From: JAUVPB01 sp965223695
GTDB lineage: Bacteria > Actinomycetota > Thermoleophilia > Gaiellales > Gaiellaceae
DNA: 64,000 bases
Assembly (NCBI GenBank): GCA_965223695.1
Contig: CBDCXJ010000023.1
Coordinates: 1-64,000, forward strand
Direction of reading: 5' to 3'
The notes under the pieces were generated by a model. That model was not told the DNA's origin. It worked only from the letters and a program-made list of their open reading frames with translations, and searched no databases. The translations under genes were made by a program, and so were the position numbers. Within the stretch, counting starts at the first letter, position 1, and every line of letters starts with the position of its first letter. Shown here piece after piece: positions 1 to 9,056 of this stretch.

Positions 1-2
1 TC

Positions 3-1152
3 GCCAACGTCGGCGCCATCCCCGAGACGGTCGCCGAGGGGTATGGCGTCTCGCTCGCTGCGGTCGGGTTTCTTACGACCGCCATGTTCCTCACCCACCT
101 GTCGATCCAGCTACCCGGCGGACGGCTGATCGATCGAGTCGGCGCGCGCAGAGTCGCGATCGGCGGACTTGTCCTGATCGGCTCGATGAACGCGATCGCG
201 CTGATCGCGCCGGATTTCGGGCTCGGTATCAGCGCCCGCGCGATCGCCGGCTTCGGAACCGGGCTGACGTTTATCGCGGGCAGCGACTACGTCCGCGCGA
301 TGACAGGCTCGGCCTTTGCTCAGGGAATGTACGGCGGCACCAACCTGGCCATGGGTGGCGTTCGCTCTGGCGGTCGTGCCGCTGTTCGAAAGCTCGCTCG
401 AGTGGCGGGCGCCATTCGCGACCGTCGCGGTTCTCTCGCTCGTCTCTATCGGCGCGCTTCTGGCAAGCCCACCAGACCGCGTTCGCCCGCACGCGGCGCG
501 GGCACGAGAGCGTGAGCGCGGGCGCCGCGCGAGGGTTCCTCTGCGCGCCCTCCGCCCCGCTGGCCTCTTCCCCCTTGTCGCCGTGCAGGGAGCCTCGTTC
601 GGCCTCAACGTGGTGGTCGCGAACTGGGTCGTCGTACTGCTCGAGCGGGCAGGTGACTACTCGACGCGAACCGCCGCCGTTGTCGGGGCGCTGACGCTGC
701 TCGGCGGTGTGGTCTCCCGACCCCTCGGCGGATGGGTCATGCGCGATCGGCCCGATCTCACGCGCCCACTGATCGCTCTCAGCCTTGTTGCCGGAGGCGC
801 CGCGACCGCCGCTCTTGCCTGGGCCGGGCCGGTTGCCGTGATGGCCCTCGCGGGCGCCCTGGTCGGCCTCGCCGCCGGCTTTCCCTTCGCTCCAGCCTTC
901 ACGGGTGCCGCAAGGGCGCGGCCCGATATGCCGGGAACGAGCGTCGCCTACGTCAACGCATCGGCGAGCATCATCATCCTGGCCGGCACGCCGCTGATCG
1001 GCCTGACGTTCCTGCTTCCAGGCGACGGCCGGATCGGGTTTCTCATTGTGGGCGCCCTCTGGATCACGAGCGCGCTCGCGCTCCCGAGCCGCCGTTTGCT
1101 CGGGCTCGAGCCGCCGCCCGCCGGCGGAGGCAGACCGCCGACCACCGTCTAG
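3..1152 (+). pseudogene. MFS transporter, 5' end outside the window, one frameshift
   Basis: This is a major facilitator superfamily permease cut by the left edge of the window. Frame 3 reads in from base 3 and gives N-terminal MFS helices, including the loop GGRLIDRVGARRVAIGG, a typical MFS motif A (loop 2-3). Near base 354, in the run atgggtgg, the coding frame moves to frame 1 (one extra base, or two lost). It then continues as membrane helices (FALAVVPLF, VGALTLLGGVVSRPLGGWV) to the stop at 1152. Both halves fit one transporter. The break is therefore either a sequencing error in a G run or a young pseudogene. Substrate is unknown; the neighbouring creatininase, hydantoinase and M20 genes suggest a small organic or nitrogenous compound. 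Confidence 0.75.
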
Positions 1153-1219
1153 ACTCGCGGCCTGCTGCACGCCCGCGCGCCCGCGCACGTTGCACCGACG
1201 AGCCCGAACGGAGTCGCTG

Positions 1220-2005
1220 ATGACTGTCCACCTCGCACATTTGACCTGGGAAGAGGCCGGCGAGGCCGCCGCGCAGAACCAGCTCGTGATCGTCCCGACC
1301 GGAGCTACCGAAGCTCACGGCCCTCACCTGCCGCTCGACGTCGATACTCACCAGGTCGCCACCGTTGCGGAGCGCCTTGCCGAGCGAGTCGGAGCCCTGA
1401 CGGCACCGGCGCTGCCCTACGGATATTCGACCACCTGGATGACGTACCCGGGAACCATGACGCTGAGTGCCGAGACCTTCCAGCAGGTGCTCGTCGAGCT
1501 CGTGTCGAGCCTCGTCGAGCATGGCTTCTACCGCGTCGCCATCCTCAACGGACACCGGCCGAACGGCACTGCGTGCGACGTGGCTGCGCGCCGCGTCGTC
1601 GACGCTTACGCGCACAAGCAGCCCGTGCAGATCACGGCCGTCAGCTACTGGGAGCCCGGCGCGGCCGGCGTGCATGCGCTCCGAAGCTCCGAGGTGGGCG
1701 GCATGGGCCATGCGTGCGAGATGGAGACGTCGTTCCAGCTGGCAACCCGACCCGAGCTCGTCAAGATGGACCGGATCGAGGGCGTCGAGACACCACTCGT
1801 ACGTTGGGATCTGACAGCGCCGGTCGAGCCGTCGCGCACCTACGTGAGCTGGCCGACTGCCGACGAGGGGCATCCGGGAATTCTCGGCGACCCGCACAGG
1901 GCGAGCGCAGCGTCAGGCGAGAAGTTCGTGGAGGCAGCGCTCGACGGGCTCGAGGCGATGCTCGAAGACATCGCGGGCGGTGGCGGCAGCTACACGTCGC
2001 GCTGA
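1220..2005 (+). CDS. Creatininase family protein
   Basis: This is a 261-residue cytoplasmic metal-dependent amidohydrolase of the creatininase/MftE superfamily. The metal-binding pattern is visible near the N terminus as TEAHGPHLPLDVD (Glu31, His33, His36, Asp42), followed by NGHRPNG and by GHACEMETS with a likely metal-ligand Glu. Creatininase opens creatinine to creatine; other members act on formamides or peptide amides, so the substrate is not fixed by sequence. The reading frame stays open upstream to 1046, but that stretch lies partly over the transporter and is arginine-rich noise; ATG 1220 begins the conserved part. The last 16 bases overlap the end of the convergent VanZ-like gene. 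The nearby HyuA/HyuB and M20 genes would fit a creatinine or hydantoin route (inference). Confidence 0.85.
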   Translation: MTVHLAHLTWEEAGEAAAQNQLVIVPTGATEAHGPHLPLDVDTHQVATVAERLAERVGALTAPALPYGYSTTWMTYPGTMTLSAETFQQVLVELVSSLVEHGFYRVAILNGHRPNGTACDVAARRVVDAYAHKQPVQITAVSYWEPGAAGVHALRSSEVGGMGHACEMETSFQLATRPELVKMDRIEGVETPLVRWDLTAPVEPSRTYVSWPTADEGHPGILGDPHRASAASGEKFVEAALDGLEAMLEDIAGGGGSYTSR

Positions 2006-2556
2006 GCGCGGCACTGACGGCGTCGCGCCCAGGCGAAGGTGGCGCTCGCGGCCACAGCCATCGTGGCGGCCAGCGCGTTGAACCCGATGTCCCAGGCGTC
2101 GAACACGCGGCTCGGCACGCCGAGCTGAATCACCTCGTCGAGCGTTCCGACCAGAACCGTCGCGACAACGGCGAGGAGCGCGGGTTGCGGCACACGCCGA
2201 CCCTGGCTGCGTCGCTCGCCGAGCGCCTCATAGACGAGGAACGCGAGGAGGCCGTACTCGAAGAGGTGCGAGCGCTCCGTCTCGGTCGCCATGCGCGCGA
2301 AGACCATGACGTAGACGGTCGCCACGCCCAGCGCGACGCCGATCTCGAGGCGGCCTGGCTTTCGCACGAGCCCCTGTGTCGCGATCGCCGACAGGGCTAG
2401 TAGCAAGCACACGGCGAACAACAGATCGCCCACGCGTGTGCCGGCGAGCGCGTCGGCCAGCGTGCGTGCCAGGCCCAGCGTCGCGTAGATCGCCACAACC
2501 ACGGCGAGCACCCACGCCCAGAGTCGCCGCTCCCGTTGGGAGGAGAAGAGGGGCAT
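1990..2556 (-). CDS. VanZ-like family membrane protein
   Basis: This is a 188-residue integral membrane protein with about four or five hydrophobic helices. The VanZ-like signature is the paired segment RSHLFEYGLLAFLVYEAL and, further on, GTLDEVIQLGVPSRVFDAWD, with the acidic loop that ends in D(I)GFN before the last helix. VanZ-family proteins are linked to teicoplanin tolerance in enterococci, but most members have no known role. It lies 49 bp downstream of the M20 peptidase and may be the last gene of that minus-strand operon. A GGAGGG ribosome binding site stands just before ATG 2556. The 3' end overlaps the convergent creatininase gene by 16 bases. Confidence 0.75.
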   Translation of the reverse strand: MPLFSSQRERRLWAWVLAVVVAIYATLGLARTLADALAGTRVGDLLFAVCLLLALSAIATQGLVRKPGRLEIGVALGVATVYVMVFARMATETERSHLFEYGLLAFLVYEALGERRSQGRRVPQPALLAVVATVLVGTLDEVIQLGVPSRVFDAWDIGFNALAATMAVAASATFAWARRRQCRAQRDV

Positions 2557-2605
2557 GGCGCCCTCCGATGCTACGTCGCGTGCCGGCGCAGGAGCCGACG
2601 CGCTG

Positions 2606-3808
2606 CTACGTCAGCAGGTCAGTCGCGATCTTCGCCGTCGCGAGCGCAGCCTTCTCGATCTGCTCGATCGAGATCCGCTCGTTCGGGCAGTGGCACTCGG
2701 CGACGCTGCCCGCACCGAACGTGATCGCCTCGATACCGGCGTCGTTGACCAGGTTGCGCACGTCGCTCGAGTACGGCGTCCCGTAGATCTCGCACGGCTC
2801 GCCCGTGACGGCCTGGACTGTCTCGGCCATCTGCGCCGCGAACGACGAGTCGGTAGCGATCTCGGCCGGCTCGAACGCGTTGTCCCAGGCACGCAGATCG
2901 AACTCGAACCCCGAGTCGCGCTCCTTCATCCGCTCGAGGTGTGACCCGAGCAGCTCAAGCTCTCCCTGAATCGACTCGCCCGGGATCAGTCGCCGATCGA
3001 CCGTGATCTCGGTGTAGTCGGGAACGGCATTCTCCTTGACGCCGGCCTGGACGAGCGTCGGCGTGCACGAGCCGCCCGGGCAGAGCTCATGCTGGCGCTG
3101 TGAGATCTCGGCCTCGTAGTTGGCAATGCCCTCCAGCGCGATCGGGATGCGCAGGTTCGGGTTATCGCCCATATGCGCGCGACTCGCGTGGATCGAGCGG
3201 CCCTTGATCCGGATCGTGTACCAGACCAGCCCGCGCTGAGCGGTGGCCACACGCAGGTCAGTCGGCTCGGTCGTAATCCCATAGTCGCCGACGAAGCCAG
3301 CCTGCAGGAGCGAGAGCGTTCCGGGCTCTGCACACTCCTCGCCCATTGCGAAGTGCAACACGAGGTCGCCCTTCAGCTTCCCCTCGCGCGCCAGATGTTG
3401 GGCGACTGCGATCTGAACGGTCAGCCCCGTCTTCATGTCGCACGCGCCGCGGCCGTAGAGGAAGCCGTCGTCCTTCTCGGTCGGCGTGAACGGGTCGCTG
3501 TCCCAGAGCTCTGGGTCGTCGATCGGCACCGTGTCAATGTGCCCGTTGAGCAGCAGCGAGGGCCCGTCGCCCGAGCCCTTGAGTCGCGCCCCGGTCGACG
3601 GGCGGTCGGGCATCGACTCGACGATCGTGACCTCGGCGCCGGTCGGCTCGACCCACTCGGCGCACTTCGCGGCCATCTCGGCCTCGTAGATTCCTGGGTT
3701 GACGCTCTTGGTCGAGACCAGGCTGCTCAGAATCGTGACGAGGTTGTCACGCTGAAGCGCCGGGCTCCCGCGGAGGGCGTCGACGGCGACGCCGGCTGTG
3801 GCAGACAT
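2606..3808 (-). CDS. M20 family amidohydrolase/deacylase (ArgE/DapE type)
   Basis: This 400-residue protein is a zinc-dependent M20 family hydrolase. The first metal-ligand motif is NGHIDTVP, followed by the bridging Asp in GRGACDMKTG and the catalytic Glu pair in MGEECAEPGT. A further ligand His is in AECHCPNER near the C terminus, just before the usual ISIEQIEKA helix. Family members remove acyl or carbamoyl groups from amino acids (ArgE, DapE, N-carbamoyl amino acid hydrolases). It starts 11 bp after the stop of hyuB, so it is probably co-transcribed with the hydantoinase pair and may cleave the opened N-carbamoyl product (inference). Length and motifs are complete. Confidence 0.88.
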   Translation of the reverse strand: MSATAGVAVDALRGSPALQRDNLVTILSSLVSTKSVNPGIYEAEMAAKCAEWVEPTGAEVTIVESMPDRPSTGARLKGSGDGPSLLLNGHIDTVPIDDPELWDSDPFTPTEKDDGFLYGRGACDMKTGLTVQIAVAQHLAREGKLKGDLVLHFAMGEECAEPGTLSLLQAGFVGDYGITTEPTDLRVATAQRGLVWYTIRIKGRSIHASRAHMGDNPNLRIPIALEGIANYEAEISQRQHELCPGGSCTPTLVQAGVKENAVPDYTEITVDRRLIPGESIQGELELLGSHLERMKERDSGFEFDLRAWDNAFEPAEIATDSSFAAQMAETVQAVTGEPCEIYGTPYSSDVRNLVNDAGIEAITFGAGSVAECHCPNERISIEQIEKAALATAKIATDLLT

Positions 3809-3819
3809 CGGCGCGCGAC

Positions 3820-5664
3820 CTACGTGGCGGCCGGCTCGAAGGTGGCCTCGCGCGCCGGGTAGTCCTGCTCCGGCGGCGAGCCGTTGGCGGCGAGGGCCGC
3901 CTCGAGCTCGGTGCGCTTCGTCGCCGTCGCCTTGGCGTCGACCTCACCGCTCGCATCGATCACAACGCCGTATACAGCCTCGGCGTCGTCAACCGAGATG
4001 TAGCGCTCGATCACGTCCGCGGCGACGAGCTCGGGATCGCGCTCGAGCGCGCTGCCGAAGCCACCACCGATCGCGGTCTCGATGCGCACCATGTCACCAG
4101 CCTTGATCGGCAGGTTCGACATGCGCGAGCTAACGGGCTCCCATTCCTCGGAGCCCTTCTTCTTCAGGTACATGAGGTTCGGCGCGCCATCCTCGCCGCC
4201 GAAGAGCCCGAACGGCGGGATCAGGCTGCGGTCGAGGCAGGTCGAGAAGACGCAGTCGCCGAGCACCTCGACGTCGCGCCTGAGGCCGAAGCCGCCGCGG
4301 TGCTTACCCGCACCCTCGGTCCCGGTGCGCAGCTCGAGCCGTCGCACCTTGACCGGGAACTTGTTCTCGAGCGCCTCCGCGGGCTGGATGCGGCAGTTGG
4401 AAAGCGGGTCCTGAATACAGGTCCATCCATCCTTGTAGGCCATCGCGCCCCAGCCGCCCTTGGGGTTGAGGATCGCGACCCAGTTCTCGGTGTCCTCCCC
4501 CGCCTCGGCCTCGAGCTGCCCGCCAAGCGTGTAGACGTTGCAGGTGCCGAGCTCACCAGCCGCGACGCGGTCAGGAAGACCGTGCGAGAGCGTTCCGAAG
4601 ACCATGTCGATGATGCGGTTGCAGGTCTCGGTCAGTCCGCTCACCGTCGAGGCGGGCGGAATCGGGTTGACACACGAGCCACGCGGCGCCGTCACCGTAA
4701 TCGGCTCGAACACGCCCTCGCTCGGGTGGATGTTCGGGTCGGTCACCATCAGCATCCCGATGTGCACCGAGCTGATGGTGACGGTCTCGACGCAGTTGAC
4801 CGCGCCGGGCACCTGATCGTCCGAGCCGGTGAAGTCGAACTCGATGTCCGAGCCTTTCTTGTGCGCGGTCATCGAGATCTTCACCGGCCGGCCGGTGGCG
4901 CCGTCTGTGTCCATGTAGTCCTCGAAGTGGTAGGTGCCATCCGGGATCCGCGCGATCTCCGAGCGCATGTGCCGCTCCGAGTAACTGATGATCTCGTCGA
5001 TCCCGGCCTTCACCATCTCGCGGCCGTACTTGTCGTACATCTCCTGATAGCGTCGCGCGCCCGTCTGCACGCCGGCGGTCTGCGCGGTGATGTCACCCTC
5101 GGTCGTGCTCGGGAGCCTGACGTTCTTGAGGATGATGCTCCAGACATCGCGATTCTTCTTGCCTTCCTCGAAGATCTTGATCGCAGGAATGATCAAGCCC
5201 TCCTGATACATCTCGGTTGCGTCGCCGGGCATCGAGCCGGGCGCCATGCCGCCGACGTCGTTGTGGTGGCCACGGTTGCCGACGAAGCCGACGAGCTCGT
5301 CCTGCCAGAAGACGGGAGCGAACACGGTGACGTCGGGCAGGTGCGTTCCGCCGGTGTAGGAGTCGTTGACGAGGAAGACATCACCCGGGTGCATCTCGTC
5401 GAGCCCGTACTGATCGATACCGGCCTTGACCGACTGAGGCATCGCCGCGATGTGGACAGGGCAGCCCTGCATGTCCTGGGCGATCAGGCGCGCGTCCTTG
5501 TCGAAGATCGCGCTCGAGAGGTCCTTGCCCTCGTTGAAGATCACCGAATGGGCGGTTTTGAGGAGGGTGATCGTGACCTCCTCGCAGATCTGCACGAAGC
5601 TGTTTCGCATCACCTCGAGGGTGACCGCATCGACCTCGGTTCTCGGTTTCTCCACGATCGCCAT
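3820..5664 (-). CDS. hyuB: Hydantoinase B/oxoprolinase family protein (first pair)
   Basis: This 614-residue protein is the B subunit of the ATP-dependent hydantoinase/5-oxoprolinase/acetone carboxylase superfamily. Family landmarks are DAVTLEVMRNSF at the N terminus, NDSYTGGTHLPDVT, GNRGHHNDVGGMAPGS and the late glycine-rich ETAIGGGFGSALERDPE. ATG 5664 is chosen because a perfect AGAGGAGGT stands just upstream and the next gene ends one base earlier at 5666. The frame stays open further up to 5733, but only inside hyuA. It should form a complex with the HyuA protein encoded immediately upstream and use ATP to open or carboxylate a cyclic or ketone substrate. The exact substrate cannot be read from sequence. 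Confidence 0.9.
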   Translation of the reverse strand: MAIVEKPRTEVDAVTLEVMRNSFVQICEEVTITLLKTAHSVIFNEGKDLSSAIFDKDARLIAQDMQGCPVHIAAMPQSVKAGIDQYGLDEMHPGDVFLVNDSYTGGTHLPDVTVFAPVFWQDELVGFVGNRGHHNDVGGMAPGSMPGDATEMYQEGLIIPAIKIFEEGKKNRDVWSIILKNVRLPSTTEGDITAQTAGVQTGARRYQEMYDKYGREMVKAGIDEIISYSERHMRSEIARIPDGTYHFEDYMDTDGATGRPVKISMTAHKKGSDIEFDFTGSDDQVPGAVNCVETVTISSVHIGMLMVTDPNIHPSEGVFEPITVTAPRGSCVNPIPPASTVSGLTETCNRIIDMVFGTLSHGLPDRVAAGELGTCNVYTLGGQLEAEAGEDTENWVAILNPKGGWGAMAYKDGWTCIQDPLSNCRIQPAEALENKFPVKVRRLELRTGTEGAGKHRGGFGLRRDVEVLGDCVFSTCLDRSLIPPFGLFGGEDGAPNLMYLKKKGSEEWEPVSSRMSNLPIKAGDMVRIETAIGGGFGSALERDPELVAADVIERYISVDDAEAVYGVVIDASGEVDAKATATKRTELEAALAANGSPPEQDYPAREATFEPAAT

Positions 5665-5665
5665 G

Positions 5666-7735
5666 TCAGACCTCCTCTGCCTGTGCGGCCGCTCCGACGA
5701 GCTCGTGCTGCCCCGCAACGGTGTTGATGACAATGTTGCCGAAGTTATCGACTTCTGCCGACATCCCGGTAGCGATCCAGACCGTCGATCCGGGCTCCTC
5801 GAGGATGGCAGGCCCGTCGATTGTCGCGCCGGCGGCCAGCGAGTAGCGATCGAAGACCTCGACGTCTCGCCACTCGCCGGCGTCGAGCACGTCGCGCGTC
5901 GAGAGCACGGTGGCCTCGCCGCCGCCTCCGAACGCCCCGAGCTCGTACTGCGGAATCGAGCCGACGCCCGTAACGCGGAGGCTGGTCATTTCGGGCGTGT
6001 GATCTTCGAGGCTGATCGTGTAGATGTCGACGTACATCTTCACGAAGTCCTCGAAGACGCCCTTGAGCGCGTCCTCGCTCACCGGGTGATCCGTCAAAGG
6101 AACGGTCAGCTCGTGGATCTGCCCGTGGTAGCGGATGTCGGCCGCGAAGCTGAAGGCGACCGCGCTCTCCTCGACGCCCTGGCTCGCGAGCGTCGTCGCG
6201 ACCGTCTCCTTCATCTCGCCGAGGCGCACGTTGAGCGTGTCGAGATCGATACCGTCGGCGGGCGAGAGGAACGCGACCGAGGCGTCCTCCTGCATGTCGG
6301 TCATGAGAAGACCCATCGCGCAGGTGTTGCCGGGGTGCATAGGGATCAGCACGCGCGGGATGTCGAGCGCCTTCGCTACCGGCCCCGCCACCAGACCGCC
6401 TGCGCCGCCGAAGGCGACAAGGGTGAGGTCGCGCGGGTCGAGGCCCTTCCAGATCGAGACGGAGCGGGCCGCGTTGGCCATGTTGACGTGGGCGATCTCG
6501 ACCACTCCCTCGACGAGACGGTCGACGTCGATGTCGAGCTCGGTCGCGAGCTTCTCGAGACCACCGCGGGCTGCGTCGCGGTCGAGGGTGAGCTTGCCGT
6601 CGGCGATGTCGCCGCCGAGCACGCCCTTGACGAGGAGCGCGTCCGAGAGCGCCGGCTCGGTGCCGCCGCGTCCGTAACAGATCGGGCCTGGATCGGCCCC
6701 TGCCGACTGCGGGCCGACCTTGAGGCCGCCGCCCTCGTCGACCCAGGCGATCGAGCCACCGCCGGCGCCGACCGATTCGACGTCGATCATCGGCACGCGA
6801 GCAGGCAGGCCCCACTCGACCGAGCGTTCACGCGAGACGTAGGGCTGCCCGCCGTGGATGAGCGAGACGTCGGTGCTGGTGCCACCGACGTCGAAGGTGA
6901 CGATGTCGCCGAGACCGGCCGCCTCGCCGATCTTGGCCGCGCCAATCGCGCCTGCCGCCGGGCCCGAGCCAAGCGTCGCGATCGGCTTGTCCGATGCGCG
7001 CTCGGCCGTGATCATGCCGCCCGAGCCCTGCATGATGAAGAGCTGTGGCTTCAGGCCACGGCCGCTGAGCTCAGAGGCAAGCCGCTCGATGTAGCGGACG
7101 ATGATCGGCTTCAGGTAGGCGTCGATCACGACGGTGTTGGTGCGCTCGAACTCGCGGTACTCGGCGTTGATGTCGCTCGAGAGCGAGACCGTCATGGCGC
7201 CGGGCGCCGCAGCGACGAGCTCGCGTAGCCGCCGCTCGTGGCTCGGGTTCGCATAGGCGTGGATCAGAGAGACCGCGACCGACTCGACGTCCTCGGCGGC
7301 TAGCTCCTCGAGCAACTCCTTGGCGCCGTTCTCATCGAGTGGCGTGTCGACGTTCCCGTCCTTGTCGACCCGTTCGATGACCTCACGCCGGAAGTGCCTG
7401 GGAACGATCGGATCCGGCTTCACCCACGTGAGGTCGTAGCCCGACGCGCGGTCAGTGCGCATGATCTCGAGCACATCGCGAAAGCCGTCGGTCGAGAGCA
7501 ATGCCGTCCTGGCGCCCTTCCGCTCGAGCAGAGCGTTGGTTCCGGTCGTCGTTCCATGGGCGATAAACCCGACGTCGGCGAGCTCAACGCTGGCTACATC
7601 GACGCTCTGGACGACGCCGATCGCCTGGTTCTCGGGCGTGGTCGGCACCTTGGCCGACACGGTCTCGCCGGTTGTCTCGTCATAGACGAAGATGTCCGTA
7701 AACGTCCCGCCCACGTCGACTCCTACGCGCAGCAT
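5666..7735 (-). CDS. hyuA: Hydantoinase A/oxoprolinase family protein (first pair)
   Basis: This 689-residue protein is the ATP-binding A subunit of the hydantoinase/oxoprolinase superfamily and has the sugar-kinase/actin-like nucleotide fold. The phosphate-1 loop is DVGGTFTD at residues 7-14. Mid-protein it has GSGPAAGAIGA, a second phosphate loop DVGGTSTDVSLI and the family motif GAGGGSIAWVDEGG. It ends one base before the start of hyuB, so the two are co-translated partners. The start has AGGAG 4 bases upstream. In N-methylhydantoinase and 5-oxoprolinase this subunit phosphorylates the substrate carbonyl or amide; the choice among known reactions is open. It is the most upstream gene of the operon that runs to 1990. 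Confidence 0.92.
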   Translation of the reverse strand: MLRVGVDVGGTFTDIFVYDETTGETVSAKVPTTPENQAIGVVQSVDVASVELADVGFIAHGTTTGTNALLERKGARTALLSTDGFRDVLEIMRTDRASGYDLTWVKPDPIVPRHFRREVIERVDKDGNVDTPLDENGAKELLEELAAEDVESVAVSLIHAYANPSHERRLRELVAAAPGAMTVSLSSDINAEYREFERTNTVVIDAYLKPIIVRYIERLASELSGRGLKPQLFIMQGSGGMITAERASDKPIATLGSGPAAGAIGAAKIGEAAGLGDIVTFDVGGTSTDVSLIHGGQPYVSRERSVEWGLPARVPMIDVESVGAGGGSIAWVDEGGGLKVGPQSAGADPGPICYGRGGTEPALSDALLVKGVLGGDIADGKLTLDRDAARGGLEKLATELDIDVDRLVEGVVEIAHVNMANAARSVSIWKGLDPRDLTLVAFGGAGGLVAGPVAKALDIPRVLIPMHPGNTCAMGLLMTDMQEDASVAFLSPADGIDLDTLNVRLGEMKETVATTLASQGVEESAVAFSFAADIRYHGQIHELTVPLTDHPVSEDALKGVFEDFVKMYVDIYTISLEDHTPEMTSLRVTGVGSIPQYELGAFGGGGEATVLSTRDVLDAGEWRDVEVFDRYSLAAGATIDGPAILEEPGSTVWIATGMSAEVDNFGNIVINTVAGQHELVGAAAQAEEV

Positions 7736-7868
7736 GCTGCTCCTGTCACCTCCGCTAGCGGATCATCTACGGCCAAAATGCGCGGTGCCGGGGGCGCCAC
7801 GCACACCGAGCAAGTGTACGTCCTGGCGGCGGGCCAGGCCAAGCGCGATCCTCTAGCCTCCCGCCCTG

Positions 7869-8849
7869 ATGGGCGCGGTCACGGACGCTGCGAACGGCGT
7901 GTTTCGTAAGGGAATCCTGGCGGCCGTCGAGAGCCAACGCATGAATCGCGTCATGACCAGGCATGGCATGCGGCTCGGCGCTGGCCGCTTCGTCGCCGGT
8001 GTCACGCTCGACGAGTGCATCGGGACGCTCGCGGGCTTGAACGCCAAGGGAATGCGCGTGAACACGACCATCCTGGGCGAGGGAGTCACCGACGAGGCAG
8101 CGGCCGAGCGGGTAACCGCCGAGTACGTGGCCGTCCTTTCGCGGCTCGCCGAGGAGCAGATCGATGGAAACGTCGCGCTCAAGCTCACGCACCTCGGCCT
8201 GGCGATCGACGAGGAGTTGGCGCTCACGAACTTGAACCGACTGGTCGCCCACGCGGCCGACCTCGACCTATTCGTCCGCATCGACATGGAAGAGTCACGC
8301 TGGACAGACGCGACGCTCGACGTCTACCGCCGGCTCCGCGAGATCGGCCACGCGAACGTGGGCACCGTTCTCCAGTCGGCCCTTCGTCGAAGCGGGGACG
8401 ATCTCGACCGACTGCTCTCATCCGGGCCCACGGGGAGCCCGGCGGATGCGAGCGGCCAGGGGCCGAACCTCCGGATCGTCAAGGGTGCCTACCTCGAGCC
8501 ACCCGAGCTCGCCTTCCCGGACAAGGATGACGTCGATCGCACCTACGTCGAGCTCGTCGAGAAGATGCTCGAGGCCGGGAGCTTCGTCGCGGTGGCGACG
8601 CACGACGAGAAGATCATCGAGCACGTGATCTCGTTCACCGAGCAGCGGGGCATCTTTCCCGTAGGGCGTTTCGAGTTCCAGATGATCTACGGCGTGCGGC
8701 CGCGATTGCAGGAGCAGCTCGTCGCGCGCGGGTTCCCGTTGCTTGTCGCCACGCCTTACGGGCCGGACTGGTACCCGTATCTGATGCGCCGCCTGGCCGA
8801 GCGGCCGGCCAACGTCGGATTCCTGCTCAAGAACCTCGTTCGCAGCTAG
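7869..8849 (+). CDS. Proline dehydrogenase
   Basis: This 326-residue monofunctional FAD enzyme oxidises L-proline to 1-pyrroline-5-carboxylate and passes electrons to the quinone pool. The beta/alpha-barrel signatures are present: NVALKLTHLGL, LFVRIDMEES, RIVKGAYLEP with the FAD/substrate Lys, VATHD, FEFQMIYGVRP, and the C-terminal substrate-binding helix YPYLMRRLAERPANVGF with its paired arginines. No P5C dehydrogenase domain follows, so it is the short PutB-like form. A TAGCCT hexamer lies 9 bases before ATG 7869. The convergent proline racemase-family gene at 9057 hints that both serve proline or hydroxyproline use. Confidence 0.92.
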   Translation: MGAVTDAANGVFRKGILAAVESQRMNRVMTRHGMRLGAGRFVAGVTLDECIGTLAGLNAKGMRVNTTILGEGVTDEAAAERVTAEYVAVLSRLAEEQIDGNVALKLTHLGLAIDEELALTNLNRLVAHAADLDLFVRIDMEESRWTDATLDVYRRLREIGHANVGTVLQSALRRSGDDLDRLLSSGPTGSPADASGQGPNLRIVKGAYLEPPELAFPDKDDVDRTYVELVEKMLEAGSFVAVATHDEKIIEHVISFTEQRGIFPVGRFEFQMIYGVRPRLQEQLVARGFPLLVATPYGPDWYPYLMRRLAERPANVGFLLKNLVRS

Positions 8850-9056
8850 AACCGGTCGACTCCGTGGTCTTACGCACGCGGCACAGGCCTACCGCCGATT
8901 GGCGTGGAGTGCGATTCCGAGCGCGGCGCCGAGCGGGATTCCGAGCCCGATCCAGACCCGTTGCCCGGTGATGGCCCTTAGAGGCGGCGGAACGGGGATA
9001 GCCTCAGAATCAGGTGGTGCCAGCCGCAGTTCTTCGCGACGCGAGCGGAGGCGGCA

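Noticed and set aside
8850..9056. Possible small minus-strand membrane peptide ending GIPLGAALGIALHANRR
   Set aside because: The frame follows directly on the racemase stop codon and has no ATG, GTG or TTG start or ribosome site; at most a relic.
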